Below are positions 13,644 through 20,850 of a DNA stretch of 23,428 nt, piece after piece. The DNA is taken from positions 1 through 23,428 of the IMG/VR virus record IMGVR_UViG_3300043773_000805; one strand, 5' to 3'. The translations under genes were made by a program, and so were the position numbers. This DNA is from a virus. A model generated the notes under the pieces. It was not told where the DNA came from. It saw nothing but the letters and a program-made list of their open reading frames with translations, and ran no database searches. The stretch's first letter is position 1, and each line of letters opens with the position of its first letter.

Positions 13644-13918
13644 TTCTTCCCAAAGATCAAATCAATCCGGTCCAGCATCTTAAAGAGATTGCCAATTCCG
13701 ACAGGTTTCATGCCGATGATCCTGACGGTGGACTTCTCCTCTCGACTGCGAAAATTCTGGAACTGTCGCTTCGCGCGACTGAGTTGCTGGACAGCTCAAT
13801 TTTCTACGCCCAGATGTACGCGGACAAGACTTTGGCCGGAAAGGCATTGCGCGAGAAGATGATTTCCGAGTCTCAGACCATCATTCAAAAGCTCAAACGA
13901 GGAAACATTGTCGATTGA
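13640..13918 (+). CDS. Small helical hypothetical protein
   Basis: 92 residues from GTG 13640, which overlaps the previous TGA (GTGA) and has a good Shine-Dalgarno (AAGGAGG about 7 bases upstream). It is mostly helical (TAKILELSLRATELLDSSIFYAQMYADKTL, then REKMISESQTIIQKLKR). Function unknown. Confidence 0.6.
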   Translation: MILPKDQINPVQHLKEIANSDRFHADDPDGGLLLSTAKILELSLRATELLDSSIFYAQMYADKTLAGKALREKMISESQTIIQKLKRGNIVD

Positions 13919-14154
13919 AAGATCCAGCATCCTACCTCAGCGGCACCGAACTCCGCGTGTGCCAGCTAATCGCCGAGCGCCAGATGCGCGGCATAGAAAA
14001 ATACGGCACGACCGTCTCCGACAATCCGCTTCCCCTCCGCGCGTGGCTGCGTCATGCGCTGGAAGAGACACTGGACAACGCGATTTATCTCCAGCGCGCG
14101 ATTGAGCAGTTGGAGCGCAATGGGTTGGTCAGCGAGGAGGAGGTTGGCCAATGA
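13915..14154 (+). CDS. Small MazG-like / nucleotide-pyrophosphohydrolase-related protein
   Basis: 79 residues from TTG 13915, overlapping the previous TGA (TTGA). The pattern QMRGIEKYGTTV, then PLPLRAWLRHALEETLDNAIYLQRAIEQL, matches short phage proteins (KYGT and HALEExLDxAxYL) related to MazG-type all-alpha NTP pyrophosphohydrolases, where the acidic helix residues bind metal. Whether this short form is active is unknown. It is followed by an ATGA-coupled gene. Confidence 0.6.
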   Translation: MKDPASYLSGTELRVCQLIAERQMRGIEKYGTTVSDNPLPLRAWLRHALEETLDNAIYLQRAIEQLERNGLVSEEEVGQ

Positions 14155-14396
14155 GCCGCAACCTGTTCGCGAAGCCAGTCTACAAAGTCCAGCTAAGCGG
14201 CGCGATTGGCTGGTCCGATATGAAGGAGAAGGTTGTCAGCTACCAGACGGTCGAATTCTCCTCGCGCAAGGACGCGGAACGAGCGGCTCGTGAATTAAAT
14301 CCTGGCGAGTACACGCAGGGGCGAATTCGGGTCGTCCCGGTCGAATTGTCGGAGGACTACGATGTGTATCCCACCGCAGAACGATCCAAGCCGTGA
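14151..14396 (+). CDS. Small hypothetical protein
   Basis: 81 residues. The ATG overlaps the previous stop (ATGA). A strand-rich N terminus (FAKPVYKVQLSGAIGWSDM) is followed by a helix SRKDAERAARELNPG and a C-terminal strand RIRVVPVEL. Its TGA is overlapped by a GTG (GTGA at 14393) that opens the second-frame ORF of the methyltransferase locus. Family not recognised. Confidence 0.6.
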   Translation: MSRNLFAKPVYKVQLSGAIGWSDMKEKVVSYQTVEFSSRKDAERAARELNPGEYTQGRIRVVPVELSEDYDVYPTAERSKP

Positions 14397-15237
14397 ACCC
14401 ACCGTGCATCATCATCCCGTCAATCTTGTCGAGTTCTGCGCCGGATATTGCGGCATTGGAATTGGACTCAAGTCGGCTATCCCGCATCTACGCACTATCG
14501 CTTACGTCGAAAGGGAAGCATACGCCGTCGCAAATCTGGCTGCGAAAATTGAAGAGGGACGACTGGATGCAGCACCTATCTGGACGGACCTGCTCGCCTT
14601 CCCATACGCAAAATTTCGAGGACTGGTGGATATCGCGGCTGCGGGAATCCCCTGTCAGCCCCACAGCCACGCCGGACTCCGCAAAGGTGGAGCCGATGAA
14701 AGATTTCTCTTTAACGACTGGCTCATTGGACTCCAGCAAATGCGTCCGCGCTGCATCCTCATCGAAAACGTCGAAGGCTTGCTTACCAGTCTTATGCCAG
14801 ACGGAACTCTTTGCATCCGATGGACGCTGGAGAGATTGGAGCGCATGGGCTACCGCGTTGCGAGCGGACTATTCAGCGCGGAAGAATGCGGCGCGCCACA
14901 TATTAGGAAGCGGATCTGGATTCTGGCCTACGCCGACAGCGAACGAGGACAAGGATCAGAATGCTTCCTTCGCGACGCTTGCGCGACTGGACCGGGGGGG
15001 GCGTATCTTGCGACGGATAGCGACATTGACGATGCGTGGAAATGGCCCAGTGGACCAAATGAACCTCAACGATGGTGGGAACCGGCGCGAACGCTTGAAT
15101 CCAGCTTGGGTCGAAAGTCTGCTCGGTCTGCCGTCATCCTGGACCGCTTGCGACTCCTCGGAAACGGAGTCGTCCCCGCAACCGCCAGTCTAGCATTCCG
15201 CACTCTCGCAAAACAACTTTTCCAATTTTCCATCTAA
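14362..15237 (+). CDS. DNA (cytosine-5) methyltransferase (Dcm-like)
   Basis: 291 residues from ATG 14362; a GTG at 14404 is an alternative start. Order of motifs: FCAGYCGIGIGL (25-36, SAM-binding motif I), GIPCQPHSHAG (95-105, motif IV, catalytic Cys98), IENVEGL (134-140, motif VI, ENV), GAPHIRKRIWILA (177-189, motif VIII region), and a C-terminal GNGVVPATASLAF (267-279, motif X). It transfers a methyl group from SAM to cytosine C5 in DNA, often to protect phage DNA from restriction. The target-recognition region is short and weakly conserved here. The gene is overlapped along almost its full length by another ORF in a different frame. Confidence 0.85.
   Translation: MCIPPQNDPSREPTVHHHPVNLVEFCAGYCGIGIGLKSAIPHLRTIAYVEREAYAVANLAAKIEEGRLDAAPIWTDLLAFPYAKFRGLVDIAAAGIPCQPHSHAGLRKGGADERFLFNDWLIGLQQMRPRCILIENVEGLLTSLMPDGTLCIRWTLERLERMGYRVASGLFSAEECGAPHIRKRIWILAYADSERGQGSECFLRDACATGPGGAYLATDSDIDDAWKWPSGPNEPQRWWEPARTLESSLGRKSARSAVILDRLRLLGNGVVPATASLAFRTLAKQLFQFSI
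14393..15193 (+). CDS. Overlapping second-frame ORF with phage methylase-associated domain
   Basis: 266 residues from GTG 14393, which overlaps the upstream TGA exactly like other coupled starts here. The last 160 residues look like a real protein: SSSKTSKACLP, then SDGRWRDWSAWATALRADYSAR, FWPTPTA (177-183) and LNPAWVESLLGLPSSWT (235-251). The WPTPTA and LNPxWVExLxGxPxxWT signatures are familiar, from memory, from phage proteins found next to or fused with Dcm-type methylases. Meanwhile the other frame encodes methyltransferase motif X over the same bases. The first 90 residues, opposite motifs I-IV, are not recognised. The function is unknown, perhaps linked to target recognition. It could still be an uninterrupted shadow frame. 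Confidence 0.55.
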   Translation: MNPPCIIIPSILSSSAPDIAALELDSSRLSRIYALSLTSKGKHTPSQIWLRKLKRDDWMQHLSGRTCSPSHTQNFEDWWISRLRESPVSPTATPDSAKVEPMKDFSLTTGSLDSSKCVRAASSSKTSKACLPVLCQTELFASDGRWRDWSAWATALRADYSARKNAARHILGSGSGFWPTPTANEDKDQNASFATLARLDRGGRILRRIATLTMRGNGPVDQMNLNDGGNRRERLNPAWVESLLGLPSSWTACDSSETESSPQPPV

Positions 15238-15606
15238 CTTCTCCAATCCGCCCCGCGCATCTAACTTGTCGGCCATTCTATCCCCTATCCAAGAGCGTGA
15301 AAATCTATCCATCCGCCCCCTCGCCCCTACGCGTCGCCAACCCCGCAACGGTATCAACACGTCATTCGCCAATCAAAAACGCTCTACAGCCCCTTTCTGA
15401 GCGATTGAACAGCATGTCGAACGAGCGATTGAGCGGTCTTGGAGGGGTTTCAATTCCGCCGCTGACTGCGTCCGCCCCGTCAGGGAGCGGTTCAAGCAAG
15501 TCTGCGAAAGCGGAATTGTACTCCCTATTTATGGGGAGTTAAGTAACTCCCAATAGGGGAGATAGCGGTAACCATGCTAACTTTCTGTTAGCCAAAAGTG
15601 GGTTAG
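15238..15606. other. Gene-poor region with possible small ORF
   Basis: 369 bases without a confident gene. A GTG-started frame at 15297-15542 (81 residues, Ser/Pro/Ala-rich, internal ATG at 15414 giving MSNERLSGLGG and onwards) is possible, but it has no Shine-Dalgarno sequence and no recognisable family. The right part holds the palindrome at 15523-15558 and the inverted repeat at 15577-15617, so a regulatory role is more likely than coding. Confidence 0.4.
15523..15558. repeat. Long imperfect palindrome upstream of early gene
   Basis: GGGAGTTA-AG-TAACTCCC (15534-15551) is a perfect 8-bp inverted repeat with a 2-base centre. It is extended outward by CCCTATT (15523-15529) and AATAGGG (15552-15558), with a four-base bulge on the left. 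No T-run follows, so it is a candidate operator, cruciform or replication-related site rather than a terminator. Confidence 0.6.
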
Positions 15607-15617
15607 ATGAAAGTTAG
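15577..15617. repeat. Inverted repeat spanning the start of the 197-residue gene
   Basis: CTAACTTTC (15577-15585) and GAAAGTTAG (15609-15617) are perfect complements. The right arm covers the G of the ATG at 15607. A shorter alternative stem GCTAAC/GTTAGC (15576-15592) competes for the left arm. If folded in mRNA, the long form would bury the start codon. Confidence 0.4.
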
Positions 15618-16200
15618 TTTGGGAGATGTTGACAATATCGAAACGAAGAGTGAATTTAAAGTTCGTATGAGCTATCTAGAAAACGGATCGACGCACCGGA
15701 GCCTGTTCCGGTTAATGCCGCCCCTGCATCACGATGCGGACCCGAACCGCTCGCAAGTTCTGGCCTACATTCGGGAAAATCTGATTTGCGATATCGGGCG
15801 GTCGATACGGGCGTTCAACTCGATGAGGCATCCCAAGTCGAAGGTGCTGGTCTTCGATCAAGTCCACCGGATGTGGAAGGGCTGCGACTGGTTGCCCTCC
15901 GATGAGAACTCCAAGGACGCCATGATCTTGGTCGAGCATCGGGCATTGGAACGCCGGGTCATCGCGATGGATGGCGAACTGCGAAAGGCTCTCAAAGAAA
16001 TCAAGAGGCTGAACAAGCAGATGGCCGACTTGTATTCCGATGCGAAGACGATGGGGGAGTCTGGTGGTGACGAGAATCAGAAAACTCTGGTCGAGGAGTT
16101 TAACGAAATATTTGGAAAAAAGAGCGAAAAACCCAGCAAAACCAAGCATCAGCAACCGCTCAACTCCATCGAATCGATGGTTGCCGCAGCTTGGAAGTGA
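15607..16200 (+). CDS. Hypothetical protein with C-terminal coiled coil
   Basis: 197 residues. The N-terminal part is mixed alpha/beta and basic (FKVRMSYLENGSTHRSLFRLM, then VLAYIRENLICDIGRSIRAF). A helix around residues 118-145 (LERRVIAMDGELRKALKEIKRLNKQMADLY) looks like a coiled coil. The C-terminal tail is Lys-rich and disordered. No Shine-Dalgarno sequence precedes the ATG. The start sits in an inverted repeat. Family not recognised. It is first after the gene-poor region, so an early regulator is possible. Confidence 0.6.
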   Translation: MKVSLGDVDNIETKSEFKVRMSYLENGSTHRSLFRLMPPLHHDADPNRSQVLAYIRENLICDIGRSIRAFNSMRHPKSKVLVFDQVHRMWKGCDWLPSDENSKDAMILVEHRALERRVIAMDGELRKALKEIKRLNKQMADLYSDAKTMGESGGDENQKTLVEEFNEIFGKKSEKPSKTKHQQPLNSIESMVAAAWK

Positions 16201-16261
16201 GAAACATGAAAAAAGATTTGACTCGACCTGATGCAACCCATAACTTGTCACAACGATTTTT

Positions 16262-16336
16262 TGCAATCAGGCGTAGAGTGCGTCGAGGTGGCGCAACGAG
16301 GTTTCGGATTTTACCTGTAATGATCACCTGATTGCA
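16262..16336. repeat. 10-bp inverted repeat upstream of the HTH gene
   Basis: TGCAATCAGG (16262-16271) and CCTGATTGCA (16327-16336) are perfect inverted copies flanking 55 bases in the gap before the HTH gene at 16350. They might be paired operator half-sites for the neighbouring HTH protein. Such a match can arise by chance at this spacing. Confidence 0.3.
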
Positions 16337-16349
16337 TAACCAACGAACC

Positions 16350-16568
16350 ATGAAGTGCTACACGACCAAGACTGCCGCTGAGATGCTGAACGTATGCAGC
16401 GAGACATTGCGCCGACTCTGCCGGGAGGGCGCACAACACCGCCGCGTCGGTCGTCGCATCCTGTTCACGGAATCAGATTTGGCCGCGCTGCTCGATTCAA
16501 AGGTGATGCGAGATGAAGTAAATCCATTCGCCCGGAAAACGAAGGCTCAGGAGGAAGTGAAGCTATGA
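16350..16568 (+). CDS. HTH_17 / excisionase-like DNA-binding protein
   Basis: 72 residues from ATG 16350 (an upstream TTG is less likely). TTKTAAEMLNVCSETLRRLCREGAQHRRVGRRILFTESDLAALL is the classic small winged-helix pattern of MerR/excisionase-type proteins: helix-turn-helix, then the wing, then a final helix. It would bind DNA as a regulator or architectural factor. Its stop overlaps the ATGATG that begins the HNH gene. No integrase is in the window, so a transcriptional role is more likely than excision. Confidence 0.7.
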   Translation: MKCYTTKTAAEMLNVCSETLRRLCREGAQHRRVGRRILFTESDLAALLDSKVMRDEVNPFARKTKAQEEVKL

Positions 16569-17137
16569 TGACCGAGGTTGAACAGGTTCAAGCGACTAAA
16601 CCGTGTGGCAAGTGTAAGATTGAGAAGAGTTTCCAAGAATTCTCAAAGACACGAATAAGCAGTGACGGCCACCAGAGGTATTGCAAGTCATGCTGCAAGC
16701 AATACAAGCGGGACAATAGGGAGAAGCTTTCGGCCTATCAGAAAAAATGGTGCGCCGAGAACAAGGAGCGGCTGAGCGAGTATGGCAAAGGTTACTACGC
16801 AGCTAACCTGTTAAAAAAGTCCGAGTACCATCGACAGACGTATTTCAACATCAAGAATGATGCAGTTAGATACCAGAAGCATCTTGAACGAGCGCGTCGA
16901 TTGAACAGGGCATCTCAGATAAAATATCCAGAGAAGCAGAAGTCGAGAAAGGCAGTCATGTTGGCGCTGAAGTCTGGAAAGCTTGTCAGGCCGCAATCCT
17001 GTTCAGCTTGCATGAAGACGTGCGTTCCAGAGGCTCATCACGAAAGTTACGATCAAGATAAGCGGCTTGATGTAAGGTGGCTTTGCAAGCAATGCCACGA
17101 AGCGCATCACCGAAAGTATCCGATGATTTCTAAATAA
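16565..17137 (+). CDS. Zinc-ribbon plus HNH-like nuclease
   Basis: 190 residues. The N terminus has CGKC (14-17) and CKSC (40-43) in the frame CxxCKxxKxFxxFxxxxxxxDGxxxxCKxC, a common zinc ribbon of phage HNH and homing-type proteins. A long basic helical linker follows. The C terminus has CSAC (146-149), EAHHESY (156-162) and WLCKQCHEAHH (172-182), which fits an HNH-type zinc-bound nuclease core. It starts at an ATGATG overlapping the previous stop. It may be a free-standing homing endonuclease or a packaging-type HNH. Confidence 0.7.
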   Translation: MMTEVEQVQATKPCGKCKIEKSFQEFSKTRISSDGHQRYCKSCCKQYKRDNREKLSAYQKKWCAENKERLSEYGKGYYAANLLKKSEYHRQTYFNIKNDAVRYQKHLERARRLNRASQIKYPEKQKSRKAVMLALKSGKLVRPQSCSACMKTCVPEAHHESYDQDKRLDVRWLCKQCHEAHHRKYPMISK

Positions 17138-17141
17138 TTTT

Positions 17142-17159
17142 GTCTGCTGAATGGCAGAC
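17142..17159 (+). other. Small hairpin between HNH and RecT-like genes
   Basis: GTCTGC-TGAATG-GCAGAC, a perfect 6-bp stem in the 51-base gap. No T-run follows, so it is at best a weak attenuator or mRNA-end element. Confidence 0.35.
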
Positions 17160-17188
17160 GTGTCAGAGAACAAAAACAAGACAAAACC

Positions 17189-18013
17189 ATGAGTAATACA
17201 TCGATATCAGTCGCGGCAAATCAGCCGCAGTCACTTGAACAGCAGCCTCAATCAGGAGCAGACTTCTACTCCCAAGCATGCACGTCTTTAGACGCTGTGA
17301 AGACGCTTGGAGAGTGGATGGCCCACTCAGGACTCTTTGGACTTACCAAGGCCGAGCAAGGGTATGTTCTGGCACTTGAGTGCATTGCGAGTCAGCAAAC
17401 TCCGCTGACGTGGAAGAGGTCTAACCACGTCATAAATGGCCAGATTGCCATGAAATCCGAGGCTATGTTGTCCGGTCTAATGGATGCAGGGTGGGACGTG
17501 GATTGGGTGCAATTTGACGCCCAAGCTGCCATTGCTGACTTTTGCAAGGGGCAGAAGAAGATCCGTATTTCGTTTACGACTGAAGATGCAAAGTTGGCCG
17601 GTTTGCTTCCTGCTAAAGCGGGGAGTGGTTGGCAGAAATTCCCAGCAGCTATGATGCGTGCGCGTCTTGTGAGTCTCGCCACAAGGATGCTCGACCCCCG
17701 CATTACTCAGGGTCGATATTGCGTTGAAGAAGTAGCCGACTTCTCCAACCCTTCACCAACACCCACCATCACCGCTACGACGCGCCAGACGGTCAACGTG
17801 ACGCCGGAACCAGCCTTCTCGCTCGTTGAGAAGTTAGAGCAGATTCTTGAGCCACATTCTGATATCGCCAATGCGTTCCTCGTCAGCAAGAACCTGATCA
17901 AGGAAGGCCAGAACTTCCGCGATGTATCCACGAAGGTGGCCAACATGATCCTCGCTGATGCGAGTGGTTTCATTACCAAAGCAACCGCGTTCGCTAACCC
18001 GCCCACCGAATGA
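17189..18013 (+). CDS. RecT-like ssDNA-annealing protein
   Basis: 274 residues. The segment KAEQGYVLALECIASQQTPL, then NHVINGQIAMKSEAMLSGLMDAGW and KFPAAMMRARLVSLATRMLDP, then GRYCVEEV, follows the RecT/Redbeta-type order (recombinase core, the P..MxRARxxS segment, then a YxxEEV-like end). Such proteins anneal complementary single strands during phage recombination and replication. The N terminus (about 1-25) is Gln/Ser-rich and disordered, and the C-terminal 80 residues form a separate helical tail. It is coupled by ATGA to the exonuclease gene, the usual partner. Confidence 0.7.
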   Translation: MSNTSISVAANQPQSLEQQPQSGADFYSQACTSLDAVKTLGEWMAHSGLFGLTKAEQGYVLALECIASQQTPLTWKRSNHVINGQIAMKSEAMLSGLMDAGWDVDWVQFDAQAAIADFCKGQKKIRISFTTEDAKLAGLLPAKAGSGWQKFPAAMMRARLVSLATRMLDPRITQGRYCVEEVADFSNPSPTPTITATTRQTVNVTPEPAFSLVEKLEQILEPHSDIANAFLVSKNLIKEGQNFRDVSTKVANMILADASGFITKATAFANPPTE

Positions 18014-18804
18014 GCATCCTCAACCAACACGTCAATCTCGACATGCCAGCGGAGAAGTATCACGCCGTTGATGCTCTCTCGAAGAGCATGATGTCGAAGA
18101 TCCTCAAGTCCCCGGCTCATTACAAAGCCGCGCTGGAGGAGCATCAGGAGCCGAGCAAGGCCATGCAGATGGGTACGGCGATTCATACCGCTGTATTAGA
18201 GCCGCAACTCTACTCGCAAGTCGTCGCCGTTATTCCGCCGGACATCGATGGACGCAACAAAGAAGGCAAAGCGTGGAAGGAGCAGCATAAGAGCCGCATC
18301 CACCTGACTCACGCTGAAGACCTCGATGTGCAAGGCGTGGCCAACAGTGTCCGTCGTCATCCGTTCTGGGACATCATTCATCTGCCGCACAGGATCGAAG
18401 CCAGCGTGTTCGCTCAGGACGAGGAAACCGGCATTGCTCTCAAGGCACGTCCCGATCTGTGGATCGAGGGTCATACCCTCGTGGACGTAAAGACGACCGA
18501 CGACGCATCGCCCGAGGCGTTCCTGCGAACCATCGCCTCGTTCGGCTATCACATTCAGGCCGCGCACTATCTGGAGATGACTGGCGCTGATAGCTTCATC
18601 TTCGTGGCGGTCGAGCGTAAGGCTCCGTATGCTGTCGCCATCTATCGACTGGATGCCGAATGGCTTCAGGCTGGTGCGAATCTGCGACGCAAAGCAATCT
18701 CGACGCTGCACGAATGCCGCGCACTGGACAGTTGGCCAGCCTATCCAACAGCGACACAAACCCTTTCATGCCCTAAGTGGGTTCTGAATAAATCCGAAAA
18801 CTAA
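18010..18804 (+). CDS. RecE/YqaJ-type PD-(D/E)XK exonuclease
   Basis: 264 residues. The substrate/phosphate-site motif MGTAIHTAVLEP (54-65), Glu130 in HRIEASVF, ARPDLWIEG (Asp149), VDVKTTDD (Asp159-x-Lys161) and the QxxxY motif in YHIQAAHY (180-187) are in the order of the lambda-exo/YqaJ/RecE nuclease family. It would resect double-strand ends 5' to 3' and hand the 3' strand to the RecT-like partner encoded just upstream (ATGA overlap). No Shine-Dalgarno sequence is obvious. Confidence 0.85.
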   Translation: MSILNQHVNLDMPAEKYHAVDALSKSMMSKILKSPAHYKAALEEHQEPSKAMQMGTAIHTAVLEPQLYSQVVAVIPPDIDGRNKEGKAWKEQHKSRIHLTHAEDLDVQGVANSVRRHPFWDIIHLPHRIEASVFAQDEETGIALKARPDLWIEGHTLVDVKTTDDASPEAFLRTIASFGYHIQAAHYLEMTGADSFIFVAVERKAPYAVAIYRLDAEWLQAGANLRRKAISTLHECRALDSWPAYPTATQTLSCPKWVLNKSEN

Positions 18805-18818
18805 CCACCGAATAAATT

Positions 18819-19256
18819 ATGTTCACAGTAAACCGCAAGGATGCCGGAGGCAGCTACATCAATGCCGAAGGCGACTACACCGTCACCGTAGCCAAGGTCG
18901 AGGAAACCTTAGACGCCAAAGGCCGCGAGGTCTGTAAGGTTACATTCAAGACTGAAGATGGCGCATCCATCACTGACCGCTTCATCAACCAGGAGAATGT
19001 CTGGTTTCGCGTCAATCAGCTTGTCGCAGCGACGAAGCACAATGTTCCTGATGGCACTGAGTACGACTTCCTTGGGGTCAAGGGCAGCTACGCGGCGTTC
19101 TTGAAGTCGATGACTGGCTTAGAGCTGCTCATCACCGCTCGCTCCGAGGAGTACATGGTCAACGGCGAGACGAAGAAGACGCTCCGCATCAAGAACATGC
19201 GCGAGGTTCCGATTGCCGAAGTCGATGGCGACGATCTTGATCCGAAGCCGTTCTAA
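18819..19256 (+). CDS. DUF669-like recombination-associated protein
   Basis: 145 residues. GDYTVTVAKVEETLDAKGREVCKVTFKTEDG, then ITDRFINQENVWFRVNQL and LLITARSEEYMVNGETKKTLRIKNM, fit the phage DUF669 pattern (YEVxIxxxExxxxxxGxxxxxxxFxV, and an acidic C terminus DGDDLDPKPF). DUF669 proteins usually sit between recombinase and helicase genes, and an ssDNA-binding OB-like role has been suggested. Its position directly after the exonuclease supports this. Confidence 0.65.
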   Translation: MFTVNRKDAGGSYINAEGDYTVTVAKVEETLDAKGREVCKVTFKTEDGASITDRFINQENVWFRVNQLVAATKHNVPDGTEYDFLGVKGSYAAFLKSMTGLELLITARSEEYMVNGETKKTLRIKNMREVPIAEVDGDDLDPKPF

Positions 19257-19328
19257 GGCGCATCACGGAGGGGAGCGCATTCCGAGATAACGCTCAAAAC
19301 TAAAACCCAAGAATTAAAAAACGTATCT

Positions 19329-19532
19329 ATGGTCAAACCAATCAAAGAAGACAAAGAGCAGTATCGAATCACATTCAAAGGGCTTCTTTCTATCTATCTG
19401 CCCGACGCAGTTATGAACGAAGTCCTAACCGCAATCGAGCTATCATGCCGTCGCAACGGCTGGGGTATCGCAATTAACGAAGAGAACCGACTGGACTTTG
19501 TGCAGATGCAACAAGTGAAGGAGTCGAAATGA
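19329..19532 (+). CDS. Small hypothetical protein
   Basis: 67 residues (YRITFKGLLSIYLPDAVMNEVLTAIELSCRRNGWGI). Mixed alpha/beta. No family recognised. It precedes a run of SD-driven overlapping small genes. Its TGA is overlapped by the next ATG. Confidence 0.55.
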   Translation: MVKPIKEDKEQYRITFKGLLSIYLPDAVMNEVLTAIELSCRRNGWGIAINEENRLDFVQMQQVKESK

Positions 19533-19879
19533 ACATCGAAGAAACTAAAGAATGCATCCGCGTGATGCAGGCATTTGTGGATGGGAAGGAACTACAGGTT
19601 TTAGGTCCGGTTGGAAAATGGGAACCAGTACATTTCCCTCGGTGGGGCTGGGACGACACCCAATACAGAATCAAACCCATTGCTACAATCCGCCCGTGGA
19701 CTGCGGATGAGGTGCCGCTGGGAATGCAGGCGAGGAATCGTGAATACCCCAAAACACGTTGGTTGATCGACCGCACATCTAGCGAAGAGAACAGAAAGGA
19801 TTGGTGTGAAAAATACGAACACTCAATCGATGGTGGCAAAACATGGCTCCACTGTGGAGTGATGGAGGAATCGAAATGA
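19529..19879 (+). CDS. Conserved small phage protein (W...YRIKP type)
   Basis: 116 residues. IRVMQAFVDGKELQVLGPVGKWEPV, then YRIKPI, then RPWTADEVPLG matches a phage protein of unknown function with a C-terminal pair of W-rich strands (HSIDGGKTWLHCG). Good Shine-Dalgarno (AAGGAG, 6 bases before ATG) and ATGA coupling with the gene before it. Confidence 0.65.
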   Translation: MNIEETKECIRVMQAFVDGKELQVLGPVGKWEPVHFPRWGWDDTQYRIKPIATIRPWTADEVPLGMQARNREYPKTRWLIDRTSSEENRKDWCEKYEHSIDGGKTWLHCGVMEESK

Positions 19880-20154
19880 GCGATCATATTCCTGACCCCA
19901 CGAAAATGATCAGCGATACACCGAGGACAGACGCTGCGTACTTCAAGCCTGACGCTACGATGTACGACCTAGCTGGTGAGATGAAACGCATCGAACGCGA
20001 ACTCAACGCGGCCAATGAGCGCATCAAGCGGCTGGAGGAGGCGGGGGATGCGCTATGCGAAAACTCCAATCCATCACGCTGGGACTCGACAGAAGCCGCT
20101 GCTCAAAAACTAACGGAGCAATCAAACTGGCGCAAAGCTAAGGAGGCGAAATGA
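19876..20154 (+). CDS. SDTPRTDA-type small phage protein
   Basis: 92 residues from ATG 19876, which overlaps the previous TGA and follows GGAGG. MISDTPRTDAAYFKP, then a helix LAGEMKRIERELNAANERIKRLEEAG with coiled-coil potential, is a common early phage protein type with no known function. It is related to the protein encoded at 20480 (shared SDTPxxD start and coiled coil). Confidence 0.7.
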   Translation: MSDHIPDPTKMISDTPRTDAAYFKPDATMYDLAGEMKRIERELNAANERIKRLEEAGDALCENSNPSRWDSTEAAAQKLTEQSNWRKAKEAK

Positions 20155-20483
20155 CACCAGAAGCACAACGAATAGCCATCGCGGAAGCGTGTGGGTGGAC
20201 AAACGTAGCACCACGGATCGTCAAAAACGTAAAGCATCAAGGCGACGATATAACAGTGGGAATCTGGTCTGATAATGGGTGGATTCCCGACTACCTCAAC
20301 GACCTCAACGCAATGCACGAAGCGGAGAAGGTGCTGCCTGCAGGACAATGGGATAGATATGCTCAATGGCTGCGTGAACTCACCAGCAGCAACAGGCGTT
20401 TTTTAATCGCCCGCGCCACCGCATCCCAACGCGCAGAGGCTTTCCTCCGCACGATTGGAAAATGGGAGGAGGCCAAGCCGTGA
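20151..20483 (+). CDS. ABA-sandwich-type small phage protein
   Basis: 110 residues. AIAEACGW, then IPDYLNDLNAMHEAEKVL, then ARATASQRAEAFLRTIGKW is a pattern common in small phage proteins (DUF2591-like, alpha-beta-alpha sandwich). The function is unknown. Strong Shine-Dalgarno (AAGGAGG) and ATGA coupling with the previous gene. Confidence 0.7.
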   Translation: MTPEAQRIAIAEACGWTNVAPRIVKNVKHQGDDITVGIWSDNGWIPDYLNDLNAMHEAEKVLPAGQWDRYAQWLRELTSSNRRFLIARATASQRAEAFLRTIGKWEEAKP

Positions 20484-20656
20484 GCGACACCCCCATCTGC
20501 GACTCAACGCCGCACAACGTCGCCGACTTGGCAATGCTATGCAGGAGGTTTGAGCGATTCGCAGCGGAGCGACAGGCGCGCATCGACCAGCTAGAAGCCG
20601 AGAACGATGCACTCCGCGCTGACTTGCTGTTGTGGAATGAGAAGGAGGTCAAATGA
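20480..20656 (+). CDS. SDTPxxD-type small coiled-coil protein
   Basis: 58 residues from GTG 20480 (GTGA overlap with the previous stop, GGGAGGAGG upstream). An upstream in-frame ATG at 20462 is less likely because the SDTP start matches the paralogue at 19876. RRFERFAAERQARIDQLEAENDALRADLLLW is a strong coiled coil. Function unknown. Confidence 0.65.
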   Translation: MSDTPICDSTPHNVADLAMLCRRFERFAAERQARIDQLEAENDALRADLLLWNEKEVK

Positions 20657-20850
20657 GAGACTGCGCTTTCATCTACGTCCACGCATTTAACGGATTAGTG
20701 CGCGTTGAAAGTCTTGATACAGCCAAGCACATTGATGGCAATCCAGAATGGAAACACGTCGCGACAATCAACCCTCACGTTGTGCTGGAGAGCATCTTGA
20801 GAGCGACGATCAAAGAGCGAAATCAGATCATCAAACACCTTCTTACATGA
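20653..20850 (+). CDS. Small hypothetical protein
   Basis: 65 residues. Excellent Shine-Dalgarno (AAGGAGGT) and ATGA coupling on both sides. FIYVHAFNGLVRVESLD, then HIDGNPEWKHVATINPHVVLESIL. No family recognised. Confidence 0.6.
   Translation: MRDCAFIYVHAFNGLVRVESLDTAKHIDGNPEWKHVATINPHVVLESILRATIKERNQIIKHLLT

Noticed and set aside
8190-15283. The 13-mer GGCCATTCTATCC at 8190-8202 and 15271-15283
   Set aside because: Several exact 13-mer repeats are expected by chance in 23 kb, and the two contexts differ.
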